This document shows positions 15,357 to 23,601 of a stretch of DNA of 28,574 nucleotides, in pieces. The DNA is taken from the NCBI GenBank assembly GCA_965662545.1, contig CBFIHZ010000042.1, positions 1 to 28,574 of the forward strand, given 5' to 3'. The first letter of the stretch is position 1; the number at the start of each line of letters is the position of its first letter. Below the pieces are notes generated by a model. The model was not told the origin of the DNA and ran no database searches. It was given only the letters and a program-made list of their open reading frames with translations. Source of the DNA: CPC320 sp002684375. Its GTDB lineage: Bacteria > Pseudomonadota > Alphaproteobacteria > Rhodobacterales > Rhodobacteraceae. The translations under genes and the position numbers were made by a program.

Positions 15357-16250
15357 ATGAGCGAATATTTTTCATTGCGTCAGCGGCTAGCCGCACCCGG
15401 GATAACCATAGTTCCCGGCATCTATGACGCATTGGGGTCTGTTTTGGTACAGCAGGTCGGCTATCACGTGGCCTATCTGTCCGGCGCCTCGATCGCCTAT
15501 ACCCGATTTGGCCGACCCGATATTGGTCTTGTTGGGATGAGCGAGGTCGCAGAAACCTTATCGGCGATCACCGAAAGAAGCGACCTGCCAGTTATCGTCG
15601 ATGGAGATACCGGATTTGGCAATGCTTTGAACGTAATGCGTACGGTACGATTGTTTGAAACCTGCGGTGCTGCGGCGATCCAGTTGGAAGATCAGACACT
15701 ACCCAAGCGCTGTGGCCATCTTACGGGAAAAACGCTCGTGCCCAAAGGCGAGATGGTGGGAAAGATCAAGGCGGCCCTTGATGCGCGCCGGCAGGCCGAG
15801 ACTTTGATCATCGCCCGCACCGACGGTATCGCAGTCGAGGGCTTTGATGCCGCTTTGGAGCGTGCCGAACATTATGTCGAAGCTGGAGCAGATGTTCTTT
15901 TTGTTGAGGCCCCACAAACTCCAAGCCAGATGCGGGCAATCGTGGCGCAGTTCGGCGGCCGTATTCCCCTGATGGCAAACATGGTAGAGGGCGGCATGAC
16001 CCCACAGAAAACTGCAGCAGAACTGCAAGATATCGGCTATTCACTGGTGATTTTCCCCGGAGGCATGGTGCGGGCTATGGCCCATAGCGCACGAGCATAT
16101 CTTGAGAGCCTTAATACCCATGGAACAAACCAACCGTTTCGTGATCAGATGCTAGATTTCTCAGAGTTGAATGAGATGCTTGGCACAGACAATATGCTCG
16201 CAATCGGGGCAAGATATGACGCAAAAAACTTTGAGGATACCCATGATTGA
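15357..16250 (+). CDS. Isocitrate lyase/PEP mutase superfamily C-C lyase
   Basis: A 297-residue protein of the 2-methylisocitrate lyase/2,3-dimethylmalate lyase group. The Mg-binding DGDTGFGN is at residues 82-89 and the mobile-loop motif KRCGHL carries Cys119, the acid/base Cys retained in true lyases and lost in phosphonate mutases. IARTDG and the length also fit. These enzymes split a 2-hydroxy-1,4-dicarboxylate by retro-aldol cleavage into a 2-oxo acid plus a carboxylate, for example 2-methylisocitrate to pyruvate plus succinate, or 2,3-dimethylmalate to pyruvate plus propionate. Its final codons overlap the HyuB gene by 8 bases. Because a LeuCD-type hydratase is encoded in the same cluster, the natural substrate is probably an alkylated malate. 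It is probably not the PrpB of a methylcitrate cycle, as no prpC or prpD is present. Confidence 0.88.
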   Translation: MSEYFSLRQRLAAPGITIVPGIYDALGSVLVQQVGYHVAYLSGASIAYTRFGRPDIGLVGMSEVAETLSAITERSDLPVIVDGDTGFGNALNVMRTVRLFETCGAAAIQLEDQTLPKRCGHLTGKTLVPKGEMVGKIKAALDARRQAETLIIARTDGIAVEGFDAALERAEHYVEAGADVLFVEAPQTPSQMRAIVAQFGGRIPLMANMVEGGMTPQKTAAELQDIGYSLVIFPGGMVRAMAHSARAYLESLNTHGTNQPFRDQMLDFSELNEMLGTDNMLAIGARYDAKNFEDTHD

Positions 16251-17973
16251 TCCGGTTACACTGGCAGTCCTGAAGGGCCGTCTGGAACAGATAGCCGACG
16301 AGATGGACGCCACGTTGTTTCGTAGCGCGTTCAACCCGATCATCGCCGAGGCCCATGATGCCTCGCATGGGCTTTATGATGCAGAAACCGGTGACACATT
16401 GGTTCAAGGAAAATCTGGCTTGCCGATTTTCGTCGGGGCGATGTCTTTTGCTGTCAAAGCGGTGATCGAGAAGGCCGCAAAAGATGGCGATCTCGCCGAG
16501 GGTGACGTCTATATTTTCAACGATCCTTACGATGGCGGCACCCATCTTTCAGATTTTCGGTTGGTGCGCCCGGTCTTCCGCGATGGCATTGTATTTTGTT
16601 ATCTGGCCTCGGTCGGACATTGGCATGATGTTGGGGGCAATGTGCCGGGAAACTATAACCCAGTTGCGACCGAATGCTTTCAAGAGGGGATGTTGATCCC
16701 TCTTGTTAAGTTATTTGTCAAAGGCGAGATGCGGCAGGATATCGTCGACATTCTAAGCGCCAATTCGCGGCTGCCGGGCTCACTGTATGGCGATTTGAAC
16801 GGTCAGATCAACGCCCTTGATCTCGGTTTGCGGCGGATGACCGCGCTGCTGGATGAATATGGCGATGAGACGGTTTCAGAGGCATTGGCCGAATTACGCA
16901 ATCGGGCCGCGACCCTGATGGCGGCAAACATCGCTGAATTGCCCGACGGGACCTATTCGGCAGAAGACTTTCTCGACAATGATGGCATTGTCGATATGCC
17001 GTTGAAAATTGCGCTTGATCTTTCCATTAAAGGCGACCGTATGGTGCTTGATTTCTCACGCAGCGCCAAAGCCTGCGCCGGGCCTGTCAACATTGCGCTC
17101 TCAACAGCGGTGGCGTCGGTCTATGTTGCGATCAAACATGTGTTCACAGACGTGCCGGCTAATGGCGGTGTGTTGGAGCCTATTGAGACGATTATTCCCG
17201 ACGACTCTCTGCTGAGCGTGCGGGCTCCAAAACCGGTAGGTGGCTATACCGAGACCATTTTACGCATCATTGATGTTATATTTTGCGCGATTGCACAGGT
17301 CGCACCTGAACGGGTGAATGGCTGTGCGTATGGCACAATTAATGCGTTGTCTCTGGCCGGGCACCGTCAGAATAACAGTCGCTGGGTGATGTTCAGCTTC
17401 TTTGGTGGCGGCCATGGCGGACACCCCAAGGGAGACGGACTCAATCATGGCAATGCGCCGATTTCAACCGCAACCATTCCGCCGGCGGAAATTCTTGAAG
17501 CCGCCTATCCCGTTATGTTCACTCAATGGGCGCTGCGCCCCGACAGTGGCGGACCCGGCCGCCATCGGGGAGGCCTTGGTGCGGTTTATGAAATTGAATT
17601 GCTCGAGGAAACAGCCAATGCCTTCGTCTTCGGAGAGCGCGGTAAATTCGGCCCACCCGGAGTGCTGGGTGGCGGACCCGGGGCGCGCAATGTGTTTCGG
17701 TATGAGCAGGACGATGGCTATTATCACCCACCACAAATTTCCAAGATGGTCGGGATCAAAATCACGAGGGGTCAGCATCTGCGGCTTGAGACACCCGGTG
17801 GGGGCGGGTATGGCGCCGCAAATCAAAGGGACCCCAAGGCGGTGGCGCGGGATGTTTCCTTGGGCTATGTTACGGCCGCTGGGGCCGAGACCGATTATCT
17901 GGTGCGATTAGATGCGCACGGCGATCCAGACATACCCGCTACCCAACGTTTGAGAAAAGCAGCGCAATCATGA
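16243..17973 (+). CDS. hyuB: Hydantoinase/oxoprolinase subunit B
   Basis: Start at ATG 16243 (MIDPVTLAVLKGRLEQI), preceded by GAGG; the frame extends upstream but only into the lyase gene. The 576-residue protein has the HyuB family motifs FNDPYDGGTHLSDF (about residues 90-103), HWHDVGG (126-132), and the glycine-rich C-terminal LETPGGGGYGAA. With HyuA it forms an ATP-dependent enzyme opening cyclic amides: N-methylhydantoin, 5-oxoproline and caprolactam are known substrates of this superfamily, while other members carboxylate ketones. It overlaps HyuA by 4 bases (ATGA), as expected for a 1:1 complex in the cytoplasm. The particular substrate cannot be read from sequence. Confidence 0.92.
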   Translation: MIDPVTLAVLKGRLEQIADEMDATLFRSAFNPIIAEAHDASHGLYDAETGDTLVQGKSGLPIFVGAMSFAVKAVIEKAAKDGDLAEGDVYIFNDPYDGGTHLSDFRLVRPVFRDGIVFCYLASVGHWHDVGGNVPGNYNPVATECFQEGMLIPLVKLFVKGEMRQDIVDILSANSRLPGSLYGDLNGQINALDLGLRRMTALLDEYGDETVSEALAELRNRAATLMAANIAELPDGTYSAEDFLDNDGIVDMPLKIALDLSIKGDRMVLDFSRSAKACAGPVNIALSTAVASVYVAIKHVFTDVPANGGVLEPIETIIPDDSLLSVRAPKPVGGYTETILRIIDVIFCAIAQVAPERVNGCAYGTINALSLAGHRQNNSRWVMFSFFGGGHGGHPKGDGLNHGNAPISTATIPPAEILEAAYPVMFTQWALRPDSGGPGRHRGGLGAVYEIELLEETANAFVFGERGKFGPPGVLGGGPGARNVFRYEQDDGYYHPPQISKMVGIKITRGQHLRLETPGGGGYGAANQRDPKAVARDVSLGYVTAAGAETDYLVRLDAHGDPDIPATQRLRKAAQS

Positions 17974-20036
17974 CCGATCCTTCCTCTCGTTATGTTGTCG
18001 GCGTCGATGTCGGCGGAACCTTCACGGATGTATTTTTCCTCGATGAGGCCTCTGGGCGGTGTCACGTGGCCAAAGTGCCCTCAACGCTGGGGAACCAGTC
18101 TCAAGGCTTTATTGAAGGCATCAAGGCGCATGTTGCCGATTTTGCCCAGCTGGCCACGGTGGTGCACGGCACAACGGTCGGGACCAACGCATTGTTGGAA
18201 CGTAAAGGCGCAAAAACCGGTATCATCACAACGGCCGGGTTTCGCGATACCTTGGAAATGCGCCGGCGTGACAGGCCGCAAACCTGGGGGCTATGGGGGG
18301 AATACGACCCAGTTGTTTCTCGCGATTGCCGGGTTGAGGTGTCCGAACGCACGCTGGCAGATGGCACCATCCACGCTGTGGTCGATCCTGAAGAGGTCCG
18401 GCAGGCGGCGCTGCATCTGCTTGGTCTCGGCGTCGAGGCGATCTGTGTTGTATTTATCAATGCCTATGCCAATGCCGCCAACGAACAAAGCGCTCTGAGT
18501 GCGGTAAAGCAGGTCTGGCCCAATGATCACGCTGAGGCTTCCAGCAACATCCTGCCTGAAATTCGCGAATTTGAACGCACGTCAACCACAACGTTGAACG
18601 CCTATCTTCAGCCATTGGTGGGCAACTATCTGCACAAATTGGAAACGGCGCTGTTGCAGGATGGTTTTTCGGGTGAGGTTTTGATTGTGCAATCCAACGG
18701 CGGGGTGATGACGGTAGAGACAGCACGGCGTCTGCCTGTGCGCACCGCTTTGTCGGGTCCGGCCGCAGGTGTCATTGCCAGTGCCTATATCGCCACCGAG
18801 GCTGGGTTTCCCAATGTCATTACCTGTGACATGGGCGGTACCAGTTTTGATGTCTCATTGGTGGCGCATGGGGAAAGTGCGTTGAGCCCTCAAACCAATA
18901 TCGATTTCGGGATGACAATCCGAACACCGATGATTGAAATGACCACAATCGGCGCTGGCGGCGGATCTATTGCCAGCGTAGATCGCGGCGGATTGTTGCA
19001 AATCGGGCCAGAATCTGCGGGCTCATACCCGGGACCGGTTTGCTATGGACAGGGCAACACACGCCCGACCGTGACCGACGCCAACGTGGTTCTGGGACGG
19101 ATCAACGCGGACAAACCTATTGGCGGTAAACTTAACCGCTTGGACGTCGATCGCGCAAAATTGGCGATTGAAACCCATATTGGAACGCCTTTGGGCCTGT
19201 CTGTGATGGCAGCAGCCGAGGCGATTATCCGCGTTGCAAATTCAAAAATGGCCGGCGCTATTCGGTTGGTGTCAATTGAACGTGGACATGACCCCAAAAA
19301 TTTCTCGGCAATGCCTTTTGGCGGCGGCGGTGCGCTGCACACGGGCGCATTGATGAAAGAGGTCGGGCTTCAAAGTGCTCTGGTGCCGCGCTATCCCGGT
19401 ATTAACAGCGCGCTGGGCTGTACAATTGCCGATATGCGTCATGATTTTGTCCAAACTATCAATGGGATGTTAGGAAGCTTGGATATCGATGATCTGGACC
19501 GACGCATGGTGCAATTGGCACAACAGGGCCTCGCCATGTTAAAGACCGCCGGGGTTACCTTTGGTGGTACGGCGCTGCAGTTCGAGCTTGATATGAGCTA
19601 TCAGGGCCAAACCCATACCGTTGATGTGCCAGTACCACTGGAACTCAGGGGCGATACCACTAAGGTATCTGAGGCCGCGGTGAGGGCGGCGTTTGAAACC
19701 CGCTATCTGGCTGTTTATGGCAGATTGCTTGACAATATACCTATCCGGGTTTTGAACTTGAGGGTGTCGACCCTCGGCAAACGGCCCAAATTTGATCTCA
19801 CACTTTTGGCCCCGGCGGCGGGCGTTGATCTGGCTCAGGCGCGCAGGGGGACGCGTCAAGTTTGGTTCGACGGAGCTTTTCATGAAACCGGGGTTTATGA
19901 ACGTTTGCCGCTTTCTGTTGGAGAAATTGTGCCGGGCCCCGCGCTTTTAGAACAACCGGATGCAACAGTTTTCATCGAACCTGATCTCACGGGGTGCGTT
20001 GATCAATTTGGCAATCTGGTTATCTCGCGGAAATGA
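17970..20036 (+). CDS. hyuA: Hydantoinase/oxoprolinase subunit A
   Basis: A 688-residue HyuA subunit. The N-terminal ATP-binding motif GVDVGGTFTDV is at residues 11-21, followed by VHGTTVGTNALLERKGA (about 65-81). The central ATPase core DMGGTSFDVSL is near residue 290, and GAGGGSIASVDRGG with SYPGPVCYG follows at about 328-360. All motifs used by the actin-like ATPase of 5-oxoprolinase and N-methylhydantoinase are present and full length. It phosphorylates the amide or imide carbonyl oxygen so that ring opening is driven by ATP. Coupled to HyuB by an ATGA overlap; the isochorismatase-fold gene starts within 5-14 bases of its stop. Confidence 0.93.
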   Translation: MTDPSSRYVVGVDVGGTFTDVFFLDEASGRCHVAKVPSTLGNQSQGFIEGIKAHVADFAQLATVVHGTTVGTNALLERKGAKTGIITTAGFRDTLEMRRRDRPQTWGLWGEYDPVVSRDCRVEVSERTLADGTIHAVVDPEEVRQAALHLLGLGVEAICVVFINAYANAANEQSALSAVKQVWPNDHAEASSNILPEIREFERTSTTTLNAYLQPLVGNYLHKLETALLQDGFSGEVLIVQSNGGVMTVETARRLPVRTALSGPAAGVIASAYIATEAGFPNVITCDMGGTSFDVSLVAHGESALSPQTNIDFGMTIRTPMIEMTTIGAGGGSIASVDRGGLLQIGPESAGSYPGPVCYGQGNTRPTVTDANVVLGRINADKPIGGKLNRLDVDRAKLAIETHIGTPLGLSVMAAAEAIIRVANSKMAGAIRLVSIERGHDPKNFSAMPFGGGGALHTGALMKEVGLQSALVPRYPGINSALGCTIADMRHDFVQTINGMLGSLDIDDLDRRMVQLAQQGLAMLKTAGVTFGGTALQFELDMSYQGQTHTVDVPVPLELRGDTTKVSEAAVRAAFETRYLAVYGRLLDNIPIRVLNLRVSTLGKRPKFDLTLLAPAAGVDLAQARRGTRQVWFDGAFHETGVYERLPLSVGEIVPGPALLEQPDATVFIEPDLTGCVDQFGNLVISRK

Positions 20037-20040
20037 AAGG

Positions 20041-20655
20041 ATGTCACAGGTGACTAAGCTAAATCTGGAGCGCACGGCGCTTGTTTTGGTGGATATGCAA
20101 AACGATTTTCTGCATCCCGAAGGGGCCTATGGTCGCAACGGCCAAACCTGCGATGCCATTGCGCAGTTGGCTGAACGCTTGGCTCCATTGGCACAGGCGA
20201 TGCGTGCGGCTGGAGGCTGGATCGTTTCCACCCACTTTACGCTGGTGCCAGGCAGGAAAGGTGCGCCGTTTATCTCGCCCCATCTGCGCAGTTTGCGACC
20301 GTTTTTAGGAGCCGGTGATTTCGCCTCGGGCAGCTTTGGCCACCAGTTGATTGATGAATTGCAACCAGCAGATTTGACCGTTGAAAAAGTTGCATTTTCG
20401 GCGTTTTATCAAAGCCGTTTGGAGTGGGTCCTATCCCGCGCAGGTCTTGAAACGCTGATATTTGGCGGTATTGTCACCAATGGCGGTGTAGCCTCGACGG
20501 TGCGCGATTCCCATGTGCGCGATTTTCATAACATTGTGTTGTCAGACGGATGTGCGGCGTTCAGCGAGGCCGCGCATGAGGCCACCATTGCCGCGCTTTC
20601 GACGATTGCGCAGATCAAAACCTGCGATGAGGTATTATCGCAATTGAAGGTTTGA
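20041..20655 (+). CDS. Isochorismatase-fold hydrolase with Gly in place of catalytic Cys
   Basis: A 204-residue cysteine-hydrolase-superfamily protein, counted from ATG 20041. AAAGG abuts that ATG, so the GTG at 20050 (VTKLNLERTALVLVDMQNDF), nine bases downstream of AAGG, may be the true start. Asp18 in DMQNDF and Lys116 in VEKVAFSAFYQS match the catalytic Asp and Lys. The third position, the nucleophile in TNVCVESTLRD of RutB-type amidases, reads TNGGVASTVRDS, so Gly149 replaces Cys. PhzD-type isochorismatases also lack this Cys and use Asp for acid catalysis on a vinyl ether. Its place after HyuAB resembles N-carbamoylsarcosine amidase in creatinine catabolism or maleamate amidase in nicotinate catabolism, but an ordinary thioacyl amidase mechanism is not available. 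Role uncertain: altered hydrolase or lyase. Confidence 0.8.
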   Translation: MSQVTKLNLERTALVLVDMQNDFLHPEGAYGRNGQTCDAIAQLAERLAPLAQAMRAAGGWIVSTHFTLVPGRKGAPFISPHLRSLRPFLGAGDFASGSFGHQLIDELQPADLTVEKVAFSAFYQSRLEWVLSRAGLETLIFGGIVTNGGVASTVRDSHVRDFHNIVLSDGCAAFSEAAHEATIAALSTIAQIKTCDEVLSQLKV

Positions 20656-20658
20656 GGC

Positions 20659-22056
20659 ATGCCGGTGCTGTCAGCGTCTGATGGACCAAAATTTCAGGCA
20701 CAGGTTGATGCCTTGATCATAGGGGGTGGAGCTTGCGGCATGATCGCGGCACTGGCGGCCAAAGACGCAGGGGCCGAACCGGTCATTGTCGAGCGTGACG
20801 CCATCCCAAGCGGTAGCACGGCGTTATCATCGGGGATGATTCCGGCCTGCGGCACGCGTCAGCAAACCGATTGCAACATCACTGATACGGTGCAGATTAT
20901 GAGCGGGGATATCCAGCGCAAAGCTCATGATGAGGCGAATGCGGCGCTGGTCCAGCGACTTTGTGAGCTGTCGGGGCCTGTAATAGATTGGCTTTGCGTG
21001 CGCCATCACCTGAATCTGACCTTAGTTGAGGGATTTCTTTATCCCGGCCATAGTGTTCCGCGGATGCATGCCCCGCCGTCGCGCGCCGGGGCCGACCTAA
21101 TGGCTGATCTTAGTCGGGCGGTTGCCGTGGCAGATATCCCAGTGATGACGCAGGCGCATGTAACCGACCTATATGCCGACACCCACGGCGGTGTCACGGG
21201 CACGCGCATCAAACGCCCGGACGGTGGGGTTGAATATATTGGCTGTGAGGTCTTAATCCTTGCGTGCAACGGCTTTGGCGGAAACGCAGACATGGTGCAA
21301 ACCCATATTCCGGATATGGCAGACGCCCTTTATTTTGGTCATCAGGGCAATCAGGGTGACGCGATTGTCTGGGGGCAGGCCTTGGGCGCGGAAACGCGGC
21401 ATTTAGGATCGTACCAAGGGCATGGTTCAGTTGCCCAGCCCCATGGCATTTTGATAAGCTGGGCACTGATGATGCAGGGCGGGTTGCAAATCAATTGCGA
21501 TGGCAAGCGGTTTTCCAACGAGCATCAAGGCTATTCCGAACAGGCGCGCCGGGTGATTGCGCAACCTGGCGGCACTGTCTGGAACCTGTTTGACGCCCGG
21601 TTGCTGCACTTGGGTCGGGGGTTTGAGGATTTTCGTCAAGCTGAGGCTTTAGGGGCCATACAAACAGCCCACACCATTGCAGAACTAGCGAAATTGATCT
21701 CTGTGCCTGGCGCGCATCTGGCCGAGACTTTGGCTCAAGTTGCGCGCTATGCGTCGGGAACAGATCAAGATGTTTTTGGCAGGGACTTCACACAAACGCC
21801 TATTCTTGAGCCGCCTTATTATGCGCTTAAAGTCACCGGCGCTTTGTTTCACACCCAGGGGGGGCTGGCCATTGATGGCGATGCGAGAGTGTTGCGCCGC
21901 GATGGCACAGCGTTACCAAACTTGTTGGCAGGAGGTGGCGCCGCTTGCGGCGTGTCTGGGTCGCAGGACTGGGGCTATCTGTCGGGCAACGGTTTGCTGA
22001 CCGCCGCAACGCTGGGCTATTGCGCCGGGGTTACCGCCGCTGGATTGCTGGGATGA
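20659..22056 (+). CDS. FAD-dependent oxidoreductase (fumarate reductase/TcuA-like)
   Basis: A 465-residue flavoprotein of the fumarate reductase/3-ketosteroid dehydrogenase/tricarballylate dehydrogenase superfamily. The FAD motif IIGGGACGMIAALAAKDAG lies at about residues 20-38, and the second FAD contact is PSGSTALSSGMIPA. The substrate-domain region includes GKRFSNEH. The C-terminal FAD-capping motif runs from GGLAIDG to AGGGAACGVSG and LSGNGLLTA. Length matches TcuA (about 465). These enzymes introduce or remove a C=C bond next to a carboxylate. In this operon, oxidation of a substituted succinate to a maleate-type acid for the downstream hydratase is the simplest role; reduction of an alkene is the alternative. 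The ATG follows GAAGG and lies 3 bases after the previous stop. Confidence 0.85.
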   Translation: MPVLSASDGPKFQAQVDALIIGGGACGMIAALAAKDAGAEPVIVERDAIPSGSTALSSGMIPACGTRQQTDCNITDTVQIMSGDIQRKAHDEANAALVQRLCELSGPVIDWLCVRHHLNLTLVEGFLYPGHSVPRMHAPPSRAGADLMADLSRAVAVADIPVMTQAHVTDLYADTHGGVTGTRIKRPDGGVEYIGCEVLILACNGFGGNADMVQTHIPDMADALYFGHQGNQGDAIVWGQALGAETRHLGSYQGHGSVAQPHGILISWALMMQGGLQINCDGKRFSNEHQGYSEQARRVIAQPGGTVWNLFDARLLHLGRGFEDFRQAEALGAIQTAHTIAELAKLISVPGAHLAETLAQVARYASGTDQDVFGRDFTQTPILEPPYYALKVTGALFHTQGGLAIDGDARVLRRDGTALPNLLAGGGAACGVSGSQDWGYLSGNGLLTAATLGYCAGVTAAGLLG

Positions 22057-22107
22057 GCGAATGCCGGCGCAGCTGCGATCGCGTTAAGGCAGAGCCAGTT
22101 GCAGGCC

Positions 22108-22138
22108 TTGACAGATTTGTCAGTTGTGTCGTTATGAA
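22108..22138 (+). promoter_or_regulatory. Candidate promoter and operator before the LeuC-type gene
   Basis: TTGACA at 22108-22113 is a perfect -35 box; TATGAA at 22133-22138 (4 of 6 to consensus) follows after a somewhat long 19-base spacer. TGACA and TGTCA form a perfect 5-bp inverted repeat with a 4-base spacer (22109-22122) overlapping the -35 box, and a further CTGTCA lies at about 22140. This could be an internal promoter with a regulator site, giving the hydratase genes separate control. Confidence 0.45.
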
Positions 22139-22212
22139 AGCTGTCACCACGCAAGATTTGCAAAAGAACCTCGTTTTGACGATATCCAAAGTTAAAGAGA
22201 TGAACACGAAAG

Positions 22213-23601
22213 ATGATAAGTTCTCAAACGCTGGTTGAAAAAATATGGAATAACCATCGTATCCTCAGCAATGAGGGCATGGATTTGCTGTTTATAGACC
22301 GACATTTCGTGCATGAAGGATCTCATCATGCCTTTCACAAAATATCAGCATCGGGGCGTGAGGTACGACATCCTCGGCTGACCTTTGGTGTTGCCGATCA
22401 CTATGCGCCCACGGGGGTTGGAAAACCCGATGAAGCAATGTCAGTTATGATCTCGCGACTGCGGGAAAATACCGCACAACACCGCATCGATAGCTTTGAT
22501 CTAAGTGATGCACGTCATGGGATTGTGCATGTTACCATGCCCGAACAAGGGCTCAGCTTGCCGGGAACAACCATCGTATGTGGCGATAGCCACACCGCCA
22601 CTCATGGCGCATTCGGAGCGTTTGCATTTGGGATCGGGGCCTCGGAAGTCGCCCATGTGCTGGCCACGCAAACCCTGTGGCAAAAGCCGGTTGAACCGAT
22701 GCGGATTACGATCAACGGCCGTTTGCCCTTTGGCACCAGTGCAAAAGACCTGGCGCTGTACGTGATCGCCCAGATTGGCACGGGAGGAGCGGCCGGATAT
22801 TCGGTTGAATACGCAGGTGATACGGTTGCCGGGCTCTCGATTGAAGGCCGGATGACCCTGTGTAATATGACCATCGAAATGGGCGCCCGGTCGGGCATTA
22901 TTCCACCCGACGACATCACATTTGCCTGGCTTAAAGGGCGCGCCCTGGCACCTGTTGGCGCAGATTGGGACACGGCCGTAGCGCAGTGGCGGGATTTAAA
23001 GTCTGATAGAAACGCGACATTTAAGAAAGATCTCACGATAGAGGCTTCAAACGTAGTGCCAATGGTAACTTGGGGCACGGCACCAGATCAGGTGGCCGCA
23101 GTAACAGCATGTGTGCCGTCTGATGGGGCCGATGATGCCGCGCTGCGCTATATGGGTCTGACTGCTGGACAAGCGATCACAGCAATGCCCATCGATCAGG
23201 CCTTTATCGGATCTTGTACCAATGGCCGCTATTCGGATTTGCTTGAGGCCAGTCGGGTATTGCTCGACAATCAAGTCAAAGTGCCTTTGCTCATATCGCC
23301 GGGGTCCGCCGAGGTCGCGCGGCAGGCCGAAGCAAACGGGCTGGTCGATATTTTCATTCAATCGGGGGCCACATGGGCGCGCAGCGGATGCTCGCTCTGC
23401 GTCGGGATGAATGGCGACCGGGTCAAACCGGGTCAGCGCTGTGCCTCGACCTCCAATCGCAACTTTAAAGGCCGACAGGGCAAGGGCTCGCGGACCCATT
23501 TGATGAGCCCTGCAATGGTTGCGGCCGCCGCGGTGGCAGGATGCATCGTCGATGTGCGCCAACATGCCGGATATCGGCGCTCTGGGTCGGTGCCAAGATG
23601 A
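22213..23601 (+). CDS. LeuC-family hydro-lyase large subunit (catabolic paralogue)
   Basis: A 462-residue aconitase-superfamily large subunit. The motif GDSHTATHGAFG begins at residue 124. The three 4Fe-4S ligands are Cys335 (GSCTNG), Cys393 and Cys396 (CSLC), and STSNRNFKGRQG follows. All are intact, so it should dehydrate/hydrate a 2- or 3-hydroxy diacid. Automated naming would give 3-isopropylmalate dehydratase. However leuA and leuB are absent, the pair sits at the end of a catabolic operon, and a C-C lyase for hydroxy-diacids is encoded in the same cluster. The dimethylmaleate hydratase (DmdAB) and citraconate hydratases of the same family are better models. It overlaps LeuD-type by 4 bases. 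A 156-base gap with a candidate promoter precedes it. Confidence 0.88.
   Translation: MISSQTLVEKIWNNHRILSNEGMDLLFIDRHFVHEGSHHAFHKISASGREVRHPRLTFGVADHYAPTGVGKPDEAMSVMISRLRENTAQHRIDSFDLSDARHGIVHVTMPEQGLSLPGTTIVCGDSHTATHGAFGAFAFGIGASEVAHVLATQTLWQKPVEPMRITINGRLPFGTSAKDLALYVIAQIGTGGAAGYSVEYAGDTVAGLSIEGRMTLCNMTIEMGARSGIIPPDDITFAWLKGRALAPVGADWDTAVAQWRDLKSDRNATFKKDLTIEASNVVPMVTWGTAPDQVAAVTACVPSDGADDAALRYMGLTAGQAITAMPIDQAFIGSCTNGRYSDLLEASRVLLDNQVKVPLLISPGSAEVARQAEANGLVDIFIQSGATWARSGCSLCVGMNGDRVKPGQRCASTSNRNFKGRQGKGSRTHLMSPAMVAAAAVAGCIVDVRQHAGYRRSGSVPR

Noticed and set aside
15357..16250. PrpB of a methylcitrate cycle
   Set aside because: No prpC, prpD or acnD neighbours; the genomic setting with HyuAB and LeuCD-type genes suggests another hydroxy-diacid.
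16243..20655. Creatinine/N-methylhydantoin degradation operon
   Set aside because: HyuA, HyuB and an isochorismatase-fold gene fit superficially, but the hydrolase lacks its Cys, no creatinine deaminase or sarcosine oxidase is present, and the lyase, flavoprotein and hydratase would be unexplained.
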